Shown: positions 17,535 through 25,625 of the stretch, one piece after another
Position numbering within the stretch: position 1 is the stretch's first letter
Layout of the letters: each line of letters begins with the position of its first letter
Assembly (NCBI RefSeq): GCF_002220095.1
Contig: NZ_CP022372.1
Span: 3,444,501-3,508,500 of the forward strand
Reading direction: 5' to 3'
Source: Bosea sp. AS-1
Lineage (GTDB): Bacteria > Pseudomonadota > Alphaproteobacteria > Rhizobiales > Beijerinckiaceae
Length of the DNA stretch: 64,000 nt
Position numbers and translations under genes: made by a program
Notes under the pieces: model-generated
What the model saw: only the letters and a program-made list of their open reading frames with translations
Database searches by the model: none
Told to the model about the DNA's origin: nothing

Positions 17535-19859
17535 TTACTTCGCCACGGCGTGGCGGCTGGGCTTGGCCTTGAGCTTCAGCTCTTCCAGGTCCTGGCGCTC
17601 GCGCGGGGTGTTGCGCATGAGCTGATCCTTGCCGGGCTGGTACTGCACCGGCTGATCGACATCGACGCCGTACCAGGCCGCGGCGCGCAGCACGAAGGAC
17701 GGGTCGGCCAGATGTGGCCGTCCGAGCGCGACGAGATCGGCGCGGCCGGCGGCGATGATGGTGTTGACCTGATCGGCGGAGGTGATGTTGCCGACGCACA
17801 TGGTCGCGACCTCGGCCTCGTTGCGGATGCGGTCCGAGAACGGCGTCTGGAACATACGGCCATAGACGGGGCGCGATTCCTTCGCTGTCTGGCCGGTCGA
17901 GACATCGACGAGGTCGCAGCCTTCCGCTGCGAAAGCCTCGGCGATGGCAACGGAATCCACCGCGGACAGGCCGCCCTCAGCCCAGTCCGTCGCGGAGATG
18001 CGGACCGACATCGGCTTCTCGCGCGGCCAGGCCTCGCGCAGCGCCCGGAAGACTTCCAGCGGGAAGCGCAGACGGTTCTCGACCGAGCCGCCATATTCGT
18101 CGGTACGCCTGTTGGTCAGCGGCGAGAGGAAGCTCGCCAGCAGATAGCCATGGGCGCAGTGCAGCTCCAGCATGTCGAAGCCAGCCCGCTCCCCGCGCTC
18201 GGCGGCGGAGACGAATTCGGCCACTACCCGGTCCATGTCGATGCGCGTCATTTCGCGCGGCACTTGGCTTTCCGGGTAGTAGGGCAAGGGCGAAGCCGAG
18301 ACGATCGGCCAGGCGCCCTCCGGCAGTGGCCGGTCCATGCCCTCCCACATCAGCCTGGTCGCGCCCTTGCGGCCGGCATGGCCGAGCTGAAGGCAGATCT
18401 TTGCGGCCGAGTTCGCATGCACGAAGTCGACGATCCGCTTCCAGGCGGCTTCCTGCTCGTCGTTCCACAAGCCCGTGCAGCCAGGCGTGATGCGGGCGTC
18501 AGGCGCGACGCAGGTCATCTCGGTGAAGACCAGCCCCGGCCCGCCGATGGCGCGCGAGCCGTAATGCATCAAGTGCCAGTCGCCCGGCAGGCCGTCCTCA
18601 GCCGAATATTGGCACATCGGCGAGAGCGTCATGCGGTTCTCGACCCGCATCTCGCGCAGCTTGAAGGGCTGGAAGGCCGGTGGCACCGGAGACCCATCCT
18701 TGCGCCGCCTTGCCAGGGGGCCGAGCCCATCCGCGACGAGCTTGTCGACGGCTTCGACCATCTCCGGCGCGCGCAGAGCGAGATTGTCGTAGGTGATCGC
18801 CTTCGAGCGGGTCATCAGGCCGAAGGCGAAGCGCAGGGGCTCGAAATCCCAGAAGCGCTTCAGTTCCTCGAACCAGACCAGCGAAACGTCGGCCGCATGC
18901 TGGGTTTTCTCGACCTCCTCGCGGCGCTGCGTCTCGAACAGCTTCAGGCCGGCCGTCACATCTAGCCTCGCCTGCCCCATCGCCTTGTGCAGCGCGATGG
19001 CATCCTCCATCGCGAGCTTGGTGCCGGAGCCGATCGAGAAATGCGCCGTCGCCTTGGCATCGCCGATCAGAACGACGTTCTCGACCACCCAGTTGCGGCA
19101 GCGGATCATCGGGAAATTGCGCCAGAGCGAGCGGTTGGTGATGAGCTTGTGGCCCTGCAACTCATCGGCAAACACGCCTTCGAGGAAGGCGGCCGATTGC
19201 GCCTCGTCCATCGCGCCCAAGCCGGCCTTCGCGAAGGTTTCGGGGTCGGTTTCCAGTACCCAGGTCGAGCGGCCGGCCTCGTACTGATAGCAATGAGCGA
19301 TGAAGAGCCCGTGCTCCGTCTCCTTGAAGAAAAAGGTGAAGGCGTCGAAGGGGCGGGTCGAGCCCATCCAGGTGAAATGGTTCGGGCGCAGATCGGTCTG
19401 CGGCTGGAAGCGCTCGCGCCAGTTCTCGCGGATGCGGCTGTTGATGCCGTCGGCGCCGACGACGAGGTCGTAATCGCGTTTCAGCGTCACGACATCGGCG
19501 ATCTCCTCGCCGAAATGCAGGTTGACGCCAAGCTCGCGCGCCCTTGCCTGCACCAGCATCAGCAGCGAGCGGCGCGAGCAGCCGCAGAAGCCGTTGCCGG
19601 GCACACGGAAGGTGTCGCCCTTGAAGTGGATCTCGATATCGTCCCAATAGGCGAAGTTGTCGCGGATCGCGGCATAGCTCTCGCGATCCGCCGCCTTGAA
19701 GGTGTCGAGCGTCTGATCGGAGAAGACGACGCCGAAACCGAACGTGTCGTCCGGCTGGTTGCGCTCGAAGACATCGACCGTGAGCTCTGGCCAGTCCCGC
19801 TTCATCAGCAGCGCGAAATAGAGCCCCGCCGGCCCTCCACCCACAACCGCGATACGCAT
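17535..19859 (-). CDS. 2-aminobenzoyl-CoA monooxygenase/reductase (two-domain flavoprotein)
   Basis: A 774-residue fusion. The N-terminal domain (about 1-390) is an FAD aromatic hydroxylase with [17 protein letters not shown] and [18 protein letters not shown]. The C-terminal domain (about 395-750) is an old-yellow-enzyme-type FMN reductase with [20 protein letters not shown] and [18 protein letters not shown]. This architecture is that of 2-aminobenzoyl-CoA monooxygenase/reductase, which hydroxylates and then reduces the ring of CoA-bound anthranilate; automatic tools often call it salicylyl-CoA 5-hydroxylase. The neighbouring 2-aminobenzoate-type CoA ligase favours the aminobenzoyl assignment. 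The start at 19859 has GGAGG six bases upstream; ATG 19871 is an alternative. It is transcribed away from the rest of the cluster. Confidence 0.85.
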   Translation of the reverse strand: MRIAVVGGGPAGLYFALLMKRDWPELTVDVFERNQPDDTFGFGVVFSDQTLDTFKAADRESYAAIRDNFAYWDDIEIHFKGDTFRVPGNGFCGCSRRSLLMLVQARARELGVNLHFGEEIADVVTLKRDYDLVVGADGINSRIRENWRERFQPQTDLRPNHFTWMGSTRPFDAFTFFFKETEHGLFIAHCYQYEAGRSTWVLETDPETFAKAGLGAMDEAQSAAFLEGVFADELQGHKLITNRSLWRNFPMIRCRNWVVENVVLIGDAKATAHFSIGSGTKLAMEDAIALHKAMGQARLDVTAGLKLFETQRREEVEKTQHAADVSLVWFEELKRFWDFEPLRFAFGLMTRSKAITYDNLALRAPEMVEAVDKLVADGLGPLARRRKDGSPVPPAFQPFKLREMRVENRMTLSPMCQYSAEDGLPGDWHLMHYGSRAIGGPGLVFTEMTCVAPDARITPGCTGLWNDEQEAAWKRIVDFVHANSAAKICLQLGHAGRKGATRLMWEGMDRPLPEGAWPIVSASPLPYYPESQVPREMTRIDMDRVVAEFVSAAERGERAGFDMLELHCAHGYLLASFLSPLTNRRTDEYGGSVENRLRFPLEVFRALREAWPREKPMSVRISATDWAEGGLSAVDSVAIAEAFAAEGCDLVDVSTGQTAKESRPVYGRMFQTPFSDRIRNEAEVATMCVGNITSADQVNTIIAAGRADLVALGRPHLADPSFVLRAAAWYGVDVDQPVQYQPGKDQLMRNTPRERQDLEELKLKAKPSRHAVAK

Positions 19860-19896
19860 CGACGCCTCCATCGGGGAGCCGGGTCGATCCGGCTTG

Positions 19897-19913
19897 AGAA
19901 ATTATTTTAAACC
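19897..19913 (-). promoter_or_regulatory. AT-rich promoter/operator element, monooxygenase side
   Basis: On the minus strand it reads GTTTAAAATAATTTC, about 38 bases before the ATG at 19859. A near-identical element faces the divergent SDR gene (20071-20085), sharing the core TTAAAATA and TTC. Two copies, each oriented toward its gene, suggest paired -10 regions or sites for the cluster's MarR regulator. Confidence 0.45.
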
Positions 19914-20070
19914 TGAAATGTTTTATTGCTCAAGAGACTTTTCCGGCGACCGCTCCGGAAATCCTGCCTCGCGCGCATTGTGGCAATATCGTCGTTTATT
20001 GCGTTGCATTGCAGCGCGAAGCCACCGCTTTCCGGCGAGCGCCAGCCGAGCCGCTTGCAAATTGATTGAG

Positions 20071-20085
20071 ACTTAAAATATATTC
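20071..20085 (+). promoter_or_regulatory. AT-rich promoter/operator element, SDR side
   Basis: ACTTAAAATATATTC lies 21 bases before the SDR start and matches the element facing the monooxygenase gene. TTGAG also precedes both copies at similar but not identical distance when each flank is read on the plus strand. Confidence 0.45.
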
Positions 20086-20106
20086 GCAGGCGGAGGTCGA
20101 ACGCTC

Positions 20107-20862
20107 ATGACTCTGCAGGGACAGCGTGCGCTGGTGACGGGAGGAGGACGCGGCATCGGCCGGGCCATCGCCGCCGCGCTGACGCGAGCCGGGGGCCGGG
20201 TCAGCATCCTCGGGCGGGACGAGGCGACCTTGCGGGATACGGTCGCTGCCGGCATCGCCGCCGACTTCGCCCCCTGCGACGTGCGTGACGAAATCTCGAT
20301 TTCGGCTGCGCTCGACCGCCTCTCCAGCGGGCACGCCTTCGACATCGCGATCGCCAATGCCGGCGCCGTCGAGACCGGCCCGTTCATGCGCAGCGACAGC
20401 GAGCACTTCCGCCGCATGGTCGAGATCAACCTGATCGGCACGGTCAATCTGTTCCATGCCGCGTTGCCGGCCATGCTGGAGCGCCGCCGCGGCCGCCTGA
20501 TCGCCATCGCCTCGACCGCCGGCCATCGTGGCTACCCCTATGTCAGCGCCTATACGGCGGCGAAGCACGCCGTCATCGGGCTGGTGAAGTCGCTGGCGCT
20601 GGAGACGGCGCGCTCCGGCGTCACCGTCAACGCCATTTGCCCTGCTTACGCCGATACCGACATGGCGACCGCCAGCGTCGACAATGTCGCGGCCAAGACC
20701 GGCAAGAGCCGCGAAGAGGCGCTGGCGGCCATGCTCAAGGACAATCCGCAGGGCCGCCTGATCGCGCCGGAAGAGGTCGCCGCCGCGGTGCTTTATCTGT
20801 GCGGGCCGGGCAGCGACGCCGTTACCGGCCAGTCTCTCATGATCAATGGCGGGGAGTTCTGA
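20107..20862 (+). CDS. Short-chain dehydrogenase/reductase of the 2-aminobenzoate cluster
   Basis: A 251-residue classical SDR. The cofactor motif VTGGGRGIGRAIAAAL (about 10-25), the structural IANAGAVETGP (about 82-92), the catalytic Ser in IASTAGHRGYP (about 138-148) and YTAAK (about 152-156) are all present. It ends with ITGQ-type VTGQSLMINGGE. It probably oxidises a hydroxyacyl-CoA intermediate (3-hydroxyacyl-CoA dehydrogenase step) after ring opening, judged from the neighbouring hydratase and acyl-CoA dehydrogenase. First gene of the plus-strand operon; its stop is one base before the MarR start. Confidence 0.85.
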   Translation: MTLQGQRALVTGGGRGIGRAIAAALTRAGGRVSILGRDEATLRDTVAAGIAADFAPCDVRDEISISAALDRLSSGHAFDIAIANAGAVETGPFMRSDSEHFRRMVEINLIGTVNLFHAALPAMLERRRGRLIAIASTAGHRGYPYVSAYTAAKHAVIGLVKSLALETARSGVTVNAICPAYADTDMATASVDNVAAKTGKSREEALAAMLKDNPQGRLIAPEEVAAAVLYLCGPGSDAVTGQSLMINGGEF

Positions 20863-20863
20863 G

Positions 20864-21412
20864 ATGGAGATGCCCTCCTCTGCCCTGATGCTCGACCGCG
20901 AAACCAAGGCGAGCGAGCGCCCCGGCGACCATAAGGAAGAACTGCGCCTCTGGCTCAGGCTGCTGACCTGCTCGACCCTGATCGAGACCGAAATCCGCAA
21001 CCGGCTGCGCGAGGAATTCAAGACCACGCTGCCGCGTTTCGACCTGATGGCACAGCTCGACAAGACGGCCGTCGGAATGACCGTCGGCGAGGTCTCGCAG
21101 CGTCTGATGGTCTCGAACGGCAACGTCACCGCCGTCGTCGCCGGACTTGTGACGGACGGGCTCGTCGACAAGCGCCCGGCGCCACAGGACCGCCGCGTGC
21201 AGATCCTCACCCTGACGGCGCAGGGCCGCAAGGCCTTCCGCGCCATGGCCGAGCGCCATGAGAGCTGGATCGCCGAACTCTTCGCCGGGCTCGACCAGCC
21301 CGCGCTCGCACAGCTGTTCCGGCTGCTGGGAGAGACCAAGACATCGCTGCACCGCGCCATCGCCGGGCGCGTGCAGGGCGTGGCCGACGAGGCTGCGAAG
21401 GGAGACGCCTGA
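20864..21412 (+). CDS. MarR-family regulator of the 2-aminobenzoate cluster
   Basis: A 182-residue MarR protein, long for the family because of an N-terminal helical extension (about 1-40). The winged helix is clear: [25 protein letters not shown] (about 77-101, the recognition helix [13 protein letters not shown]), then the wing [21 protein letters not shown] (about 105-125, with DRR). It lies inside the catabolic operon, overlapping the next gene by one base (TGATG). Regulators of this kind in CoA-dependent aromatic pathways usually respond to the aryl-CoA. It may act at the paired elements at 19897-19913 and 20071-20085. Start at 20864 or 20870. Confidence 0.87.
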   Translation: MEMPSSALMLDRETKASERPGDHKEELRLWLRLLTCSTLIETEIRNRLREEFKTTLPRFDLMAQLDKTAVGMTVGEVSQRLMVSNGNVTAVVAGLVTDGLVDKRPAPQDRRVQILTLTAQGRKAFRAMAERHESWIAELFAGLDQPALAQLFRLLGETKTSLHRAIAGRVQGVADEAAKGDA

Positions 21413-22245
21413 TGACCATCGCCAACGCCACCACGCTGCCGCTGGCAGGCTTCACGCCGCAGCATTTCGCCCTGTCCGCCTCCGACAAGGTCGCGACAGT
21501 GACGCTGAACCGGCCTGAGAAAAAGAATCCGCTGACCTTCGCAAGCTACCGAGAACTCACGGATTTCTTCCTCGCCGCGCAGAAGGAGGAGACGATCAAG
21601 GCGATCGTCGTCACCGGCGCCGGCGGCAACTTCTCCTCGGGCGGCGACGTCTTCGAAATCATCGGGCCGCTGGTCGCGATGGAGACCAGGGACCTGCTCA
21701 AGTTCACCCGGATGACGGGCGAACTGGTCAAGGCGATGCGCGCCTGCCCGCAGCCGATCGTCGCCGCGATCGACGGCGTCTGCGCCGGCGCCGGGGCGAT
21801 CGTCGCCATGGCCTCCGATCTCCGGCTTGGCACCGCCGGCAGCAAGATCGCCTTCCTGTTCAACCGCGTCGGCCTTGCCGGCTGCGACATGGGCGCCTGC
21901 GCGATGCTGCCGCGGATCATCGGCCAGGGCCGTGCGGCGGAACTGCTCTATACCGGGCGCGTGCTCCGGGGCGAGGAGGCCGAGCGCTGGGGCTTCCTCA
22001 ACCGGCTTTGCGCGCCTGAAGCCGTGCTGGCCGAAGCGCAAGCCCTCGCCTCCGAACTGGCGGATGGCCCGACTTTCGCCAATGCCATGACCAAGCGCAT
22101 GCTCGAGATGGAATGGGCGATGTCGGTCGAGAGCGCCATCGAGGCGGAAGCGGTGGCGCAGGCGCTGTGCATGCAGACCGAGGATTTCGCCCGCGCCTAC
22201 CACGCCTTCGCCGAAAAGCGGAAACCGGTCTTCGAGGGCAACTGA
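21412..22245 (+). CDS. Enoyl-CoA hydratase/isomerase family protein
   Basis: A 277-residue crotonase-fold enzyme. Key blocks: [21 protein letters not shown] (first strands), the oxyanion region [18 protein letters not shown] (about 64-82), and [22 protein letters not shown] (about 119-140), the second oxyanion Gly-rich turn. [21 protein letters not shown] (about 147-167) has no Glu at the usual second catalytic position; Asp is there instead. It probably hydrates or hydrolyses an unsaturated CoA ester, perhaps a ring-opening hydrolase of the crotonase type. It overlaps MarR upstream by one base and is one base from the acyl-CoA dehydrogenase. Confidence 0.85.
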   Translation: MTIANATTLPLAGFTPQHFALSASDKVATVTLNRPEKKNPLTFASYRELTDFFLAAQKEETIKAIVVTGAGGNFSSGGDVFEIIGPLVAMETRDLLKFTRMTGELVKAMRACPQPIVAAIDGVCAGAGAIVAMASDLRLGTAGSKIAFLFNRVGLAGCDMGACAMLPRIIGQGRAAELLYTGRVLRGEEAERWGFLNRLCAPEAVLAEAQALASELADGPTFANAMTKRMLEMEWAMSVESAIEAEAVAQALCMQTEDFARAYHAFAEKRKPVFEGN

Positions 22246-22246
22246 G

Positions 22247-23455
22247 ATGGACGGCGCCCCTCATCTCGGCCTCGACACCCTCGGCGACACGCTGGACTGG
22301 CCGTTTTTCGAGGAGCGCCACCGCACCTTTGCCGCGGAATTGGCCGGCTGGGCCGATTCCTATCTTGCCGACCTCCCCCACAAGGATGTCGATGAGGCGT
22401 GCCGGGCGCGCGTTGCCGCCTTGGGTGCAGCCGGCTTCCTGAAGGCTGCCGTGCCGGCGGCCTATGGCGGGCTTTCCGACAGGCTCGACGTGCGCACGCT
22501 CTGCCTGGCCCGCGAGATTCTGGCGGCGCATGACGGGCTCGCCGATTTCGCCTTCGCCATGCAGGGCTTGGGTACCGGCTCGATCAGCCTCGCCGGATCC
22601 GAGGCGATGAAGCAGCGCATCCTGCCAGATGTCGCGGCCGGCAAGCGCATCGCCGCCTTCGCCCTCTCCGAGAAGGAAGCGGGCTCCGACGTCGCCGCCA
22701 TGGCGACGACCGCGACACCGGACGGCAACCCCCATGTCCGCATCGACGGCGAGAAGAGCTGGATCTCGAATGGCGGCATCGCCGACCATTACGTCGTCTT
22801 CGCCCGCACGGGCGAGGCGCCCGGCGCCCGAGGGCTGTCCGCCTTCCTGGTCGAGGCTGATACGCCGGGCCTGACCATCGCGGAACGCATCGAGGTGATC
22901 GCGCCGCATCCTCTCGCCACGCTGCGCTTCGAAGGCTGCCGCGTGCCGCTCGAGAACCGCATCGGGGGGCCGGGCGACGGCTTCAAGGTCGCGATGGCGA
23001 CGCTCGACATCTTCCGCTCGACGGTCGGCGCTGCCGCGCTCGGCTTCGCAAGGCGAGCGCTGCACGAGACGCTGGCGCACGCCAATGGCCGCAAGCTCTT
23101 CGGCGGCACGCTCGGCGATCTCCAATTGTCGCAGGCGGCGATCGCCGAAAGCGCGGCCGAGGTCGATGCCGCCGCGCTGCTGGTCTATCGCGCCGCCTGG
23201 ACCAAGGACCGTGGCGCCGCCCGCATTACCCGCGAAGCCGCGCTGGCTAAGCTCGTCGCGACCGAGAACGCCCAGAAGGTGATCGACCGTGCCGTGCAGA
23301 TCCATGGCGGCCTCGGCGTCACCAAGGGTGTCAAGGTCGAGGAATTGTACCGGGAGATCCGGGCGCTGCGCATCTATGAGGGCGCCTCGGAGGTCCAGAA
23401 GGTCGTGATCGCGCGCGACCTGCTCAAGACACATGCCGGAAGAGCAGATCGTTAG
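22247..23455 (+). CDS. Acyl-CoA dehydrogenase
   Basis: A 402-residue flavoprotein with the complete family fold: an N-terminal helical domain, [19 protein letters not shown] (about 139-157) and [19 protein letters not shown] (about 169-187) in the middle beta domain. The C-terminal four-helix domain ends [20 protein letters not shown] (about 371-390), where YEGASEV carries the usual catalytic Glu position. It removes two hydrogens from a CoA ester and passes electrons to ETF. Within this operon it probably acts on the opened, reduced ring product from 2-aminobenzoyl-CoA (inference). Very tight spacing to the hydratase. Confidence 0.9.
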   Translation: MDGAPHLGLDTLGDTLDWPFFEERHRTFAAELAGWADSYLADLPHKDVDEACRARVAALGAAGFLKAAVPAAYGGLSDRLDVRTLCLAREILAAHDGLADFAFAMQGLGTGSISLAGSEAMKQRILPDVAAGKRIAAFALSEKEAGSDVAAMATTATPDGNPHVRIDGEKSWISNGGIADHYVVFARTGEAPGARGLSAFLVEADTPGLTIAERIEVIAPHPLATLRFEGCRVPLENRIGGPGDGFKVAMATLDIFRSTVGAAALGFARRALHETLAHANGRKLFGGTLGDLQLSQAAIAESAAEVDAAALLVYRAAWTKDRGAARITREAALAKLVATENAQKVIDRAVQIHGGLGVTKGVKVEELYREIRALRIYEGASEVQKVVIARDLLKTHAGRADR

Positions 23456-23517
23456 AGACGGATTTACCGATCAGGCCGAGGGGACCTGACCGGCTCCGGC
23501 TCTCGCAGGGGAACACC

Positions 23518-25158
23518 ATGACAGCAACCGGATTCGCGAGATCGGGGCATCAAGACAGCTTCGCGCGGGACAACCTGCCACCGCGCGAAAGCTGGCCCGA
23601 TCTGAGACTGGAAGAGGCAGGGCTGGACTATCCAGAGCGGTTGAACTGCGTTGCGGGGCTGCTCGACCGGCACATCGTCGAGGGGCGCGGCAGGCAGACC
23701 GCCGTCATCGCCAATGATCTGCACTGGAGCTATGCGGACCTGGCCGAGACGGTGAACCGCATCGCCAATGTGCTGACCCGCGACCTCGGCATGGTCACTG
23801 GCAATCGCGTGCTGCTGCGCGCCGGCAATACGCCAATGATGGTCGCCGCCTATCTCGCGGTCATCAAAGCCGGCGGCGTCGCCGTCGCGACCATGCCGAT
23901 GCTGCGGGCGGGCGAACTCGCCTATCCGCTCCGCAAGGCCAGGATCGCGCTCGCGCTCTGCGACCATCGCCTCACCGCCGAGCTGGAGACCGCCAAGGCG
24001 CAAGTATCGGAGCTTGCCCGCATCGTCACCTTCGGCTCGGCGGGGAGCGAGCTGGAAGCGCTGATGGCGCAGCCAGACTACGAGCATTTCGAGGCCGCCG
24101 ACACCGCCCGCGACGATGTCTGCCTGATCGCCTTCACCTCCGGCACGACCGGCGAGCCCAAGGGCACGATGCATTTCCACCAGGACATGCTGGCGATCTG
24201 CGACTGCTATGGCGCGCGCGTGCTGAAGGCTTCGCCCGAGGACCGCTTCACCGGCTCGCCGCCGCTCGCCTTCACCTTCGGGCTCGGTGGGCTCGTGCTG
24301 TTCCCGATGCGGATCGGCGCGGCCATGGTGCTGCCCGAGAAGGCCGGCCCGGCCGACCTGATCGACGCGGTCGAGCGCCACAAGGTCAGCGTCGTCTTCA
24401 CCGCGCCGACCGCCTATCGCGCCATGCTAGACAAGCTCGACGGGCGGGATATTACCTCGCTCAGGATCTGCGTCTCGGCCGGCGAGGCGCTGCCGAAGGC
24501 GACCTTCGATGCCTGGCAGGCCCGCACCGGCCTGGCGCTGCTCGACGGCATCGGCGCGACAGAGATGCTGCACATCTTCATCGGCGCACCGCGCGAGGCC
24601 ATCCGGCCGGGCTCGACCGGGATTCCGGTGCCGGGCTACGAGGCGAAGATCGTCGATGCCGAAGGGCGCGACGCGCCGGACGGCACGCCCGGGCGCCTCG
24701 CCGTGCGTGGCCCGACCGGCTGCCGCTACCTCGCCGATCCGCGGCAGGCGGTCTATGTGCTGAACGGCTGGAACATCACCGGCGACACTTATCTGCGCGA
24801 TGCGGACGGCTATTTCTGGTATCAGGCCCGCTCAGACGACATGATCGTCTCGGCCGGCTACAACATTGCCGGGCCCGAGGTCGAAGCCTGCCTGCTGATG
24901 CATGCGGCCGTGGCCGAATGCGGGGTGGTCGGCGCTCCCTGCCCCGAGCGCGGACAGATCGTGAAGGCCTATGTCGTGCTGCGCGAAGGCATTTCCGGCG
25001 ATGCGGCGCTGGCCAAGGCGTTGCAGGAGCATGTGAAGGCAAGCATCGCGCCCTACAAATATCCGCGCGCCATCGAGTTCGTCGCCGCCCTGCCGAAAAC
25101 GGCGACCGGCAAGCTGCAACGCTTCGCCCTGCGCCGGATGGCCCAGGACGAGGCCTGA
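23518..25158 (+). CDS. 2-aminobenzoate-CoA ligase (benzoate-CoA ligase family)
   Basis: A 546-residue AMP-binding acyl-CoA synthetase, the length expected. The P-loop-like signature IAFTSGTTGEPKGTMHFHQD lies at about 203-222. GIGATEMLHIFIG (about 344-356), GDTYLRDADGYFWYQARSDD (about 422-441) and the C-terminal catalytic Lys in PKTATGKLQRFALRR (about 526-540) follow. TMHFHQDMLAICDCYG and PPLAFTFGLGG are typical of aminobenzoate/benzoate ligases. It activates the aromatic acid as CoA thioester for the monooxygenase/reductase encoded divergently. Sixty-two bases separate it from the dehydrogenase. Precise substrate (2-aminobenzoate versus salicylate) is inferred from context. Confidence 0.85.
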   Translation: MTATGFARSGHQDSFARDNLPPRESWPDLRLEEAGLDYPERLNCVAGLLDRHIVEGRGRQTAVIANDLHWSYADLAETVNRIANVLTRDLGMVTGNRVLLRAGNTPMMVAAYLAVIKAGGVAVATMPMLRAGELAYPLRKARIALALCDHRLTAELETAKAQVSELARIVTFGSAGSELEALMAQPDYEHFEAADTARDDVCLIAFTSGTTGEPKGTMHFHQDMLAICDCYGARVLKASPEDRFTGSPPLAFTFGLGGLVLFPMRIGAAMVLPEKAGPADLIDAVERHKVSVVFTAPTAYRAMLDKLDGRDITSLRICVSAGEALPKATFDAWQARTGLALLDGIGATEMLHIFIGAPREAIRPGSTGIPVPGYEAKIVDAEGRDAPDGTPGRLAVRGPTGCRYLADPRQAVYVLNGWNITGDTYLRDADGYFWYQARSDDMIVSAGYNIAGPEVEACLLMHAAVAECGVVGAPCPERGQIVKAYVVLREGISGDAALAKALQEHVKASIAPYKYPRAIEFVAALPKTATGKLQRFALRRMAQDEA

Positions 25159-25202
25159 CATCAACCAGAGCCCAACGACGGCCGAAACCGAGGCAATCCT
25201 CC

Positions 25203-25625
25203 ATGTCCGAACTTCCGCAATCTCGCGCCATCCTGCCCGAGGGCTGGCCGCAGCCGCGCGGCTATGCCAACGGCATGGTCGCGGAAGGCCGCGTGCTGGT
25301 GACGGGCGGGCTCGTCGGCTGGGATCAGCAGGGCGTCTTTGCGCAGGGCTTCGTCGGCCAGCTGCGCCAGACCTTTCTCAACATCAGGGCGGTGGTCGAG
25401 GCCGGCGGCGGGCGTGTGGACGATATCGTGCGGCTGACCTGGTACGTCACCGACATCGCGACCTATCGCGCCAGCCTCAAGGAAATGGGGCCGATCTATC
25501 GCGAGGTCTTCGGCCGGCACTTCCCGGCCATGGCGGTGGTCGCCGTGACGGCGCTGGTCGAACCGGAGGCTCTGCTGGAGATCGAGGCGACGGCGGTGTT
25601 GGGGGGGATGACCCCCGCGTCCTAG
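25203..25625 (+). CDS. RidA/YjgF-family protein lacking the canonical active-site Arg
   Basis: A 140-residue protein of the Rid superfamily, which in its archetype hydrolyses enamine/imine intermediates to ketones and ammonia. The fold blocks GRVLVTGGLVGWDQQG (about 29-44), TFLNIRAVVEAGGGRVDDIVRLTWYVTD (in two parts) and VEPEALLEIEATAVL are present. Where RidA has FPARS with the substrate-binding Arg, this protein reads HFPAMAVVAV, so that Arg is absent. Being last in a 2-aminobenzoate operon, it may deaminate or bind the amino-enone made by the monooxygenase/reductase, by a different chemistry. Its stop overlaps the convergent cysN stop by 4 bases. Confidence 0.82.
   Translation: MSELPQSRAILPEGWPQPRGYANGMVAEGRVLVTGGLVGWDQQGVFAQGFVGQLRQTFLNIRAVVEAGGGRVDDIVRLTWYVTDIATYRASLKEMGPIYREVFGRHFPAMAVVAVTALVEPEALLEIEATAVLGGMTPAS

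Noticed and set aside
17535..19859. Salicylyl-CoA 5-hydroxylase leading to gentisate
   Set aside because: No gentisate dioxygenase or fumarylpyruvate genes are near. The ligase, the RidA-like gene and the OYE fusion fit 2-aminobenzoyl-CoA better, though salicylate cannot be fully excluded.
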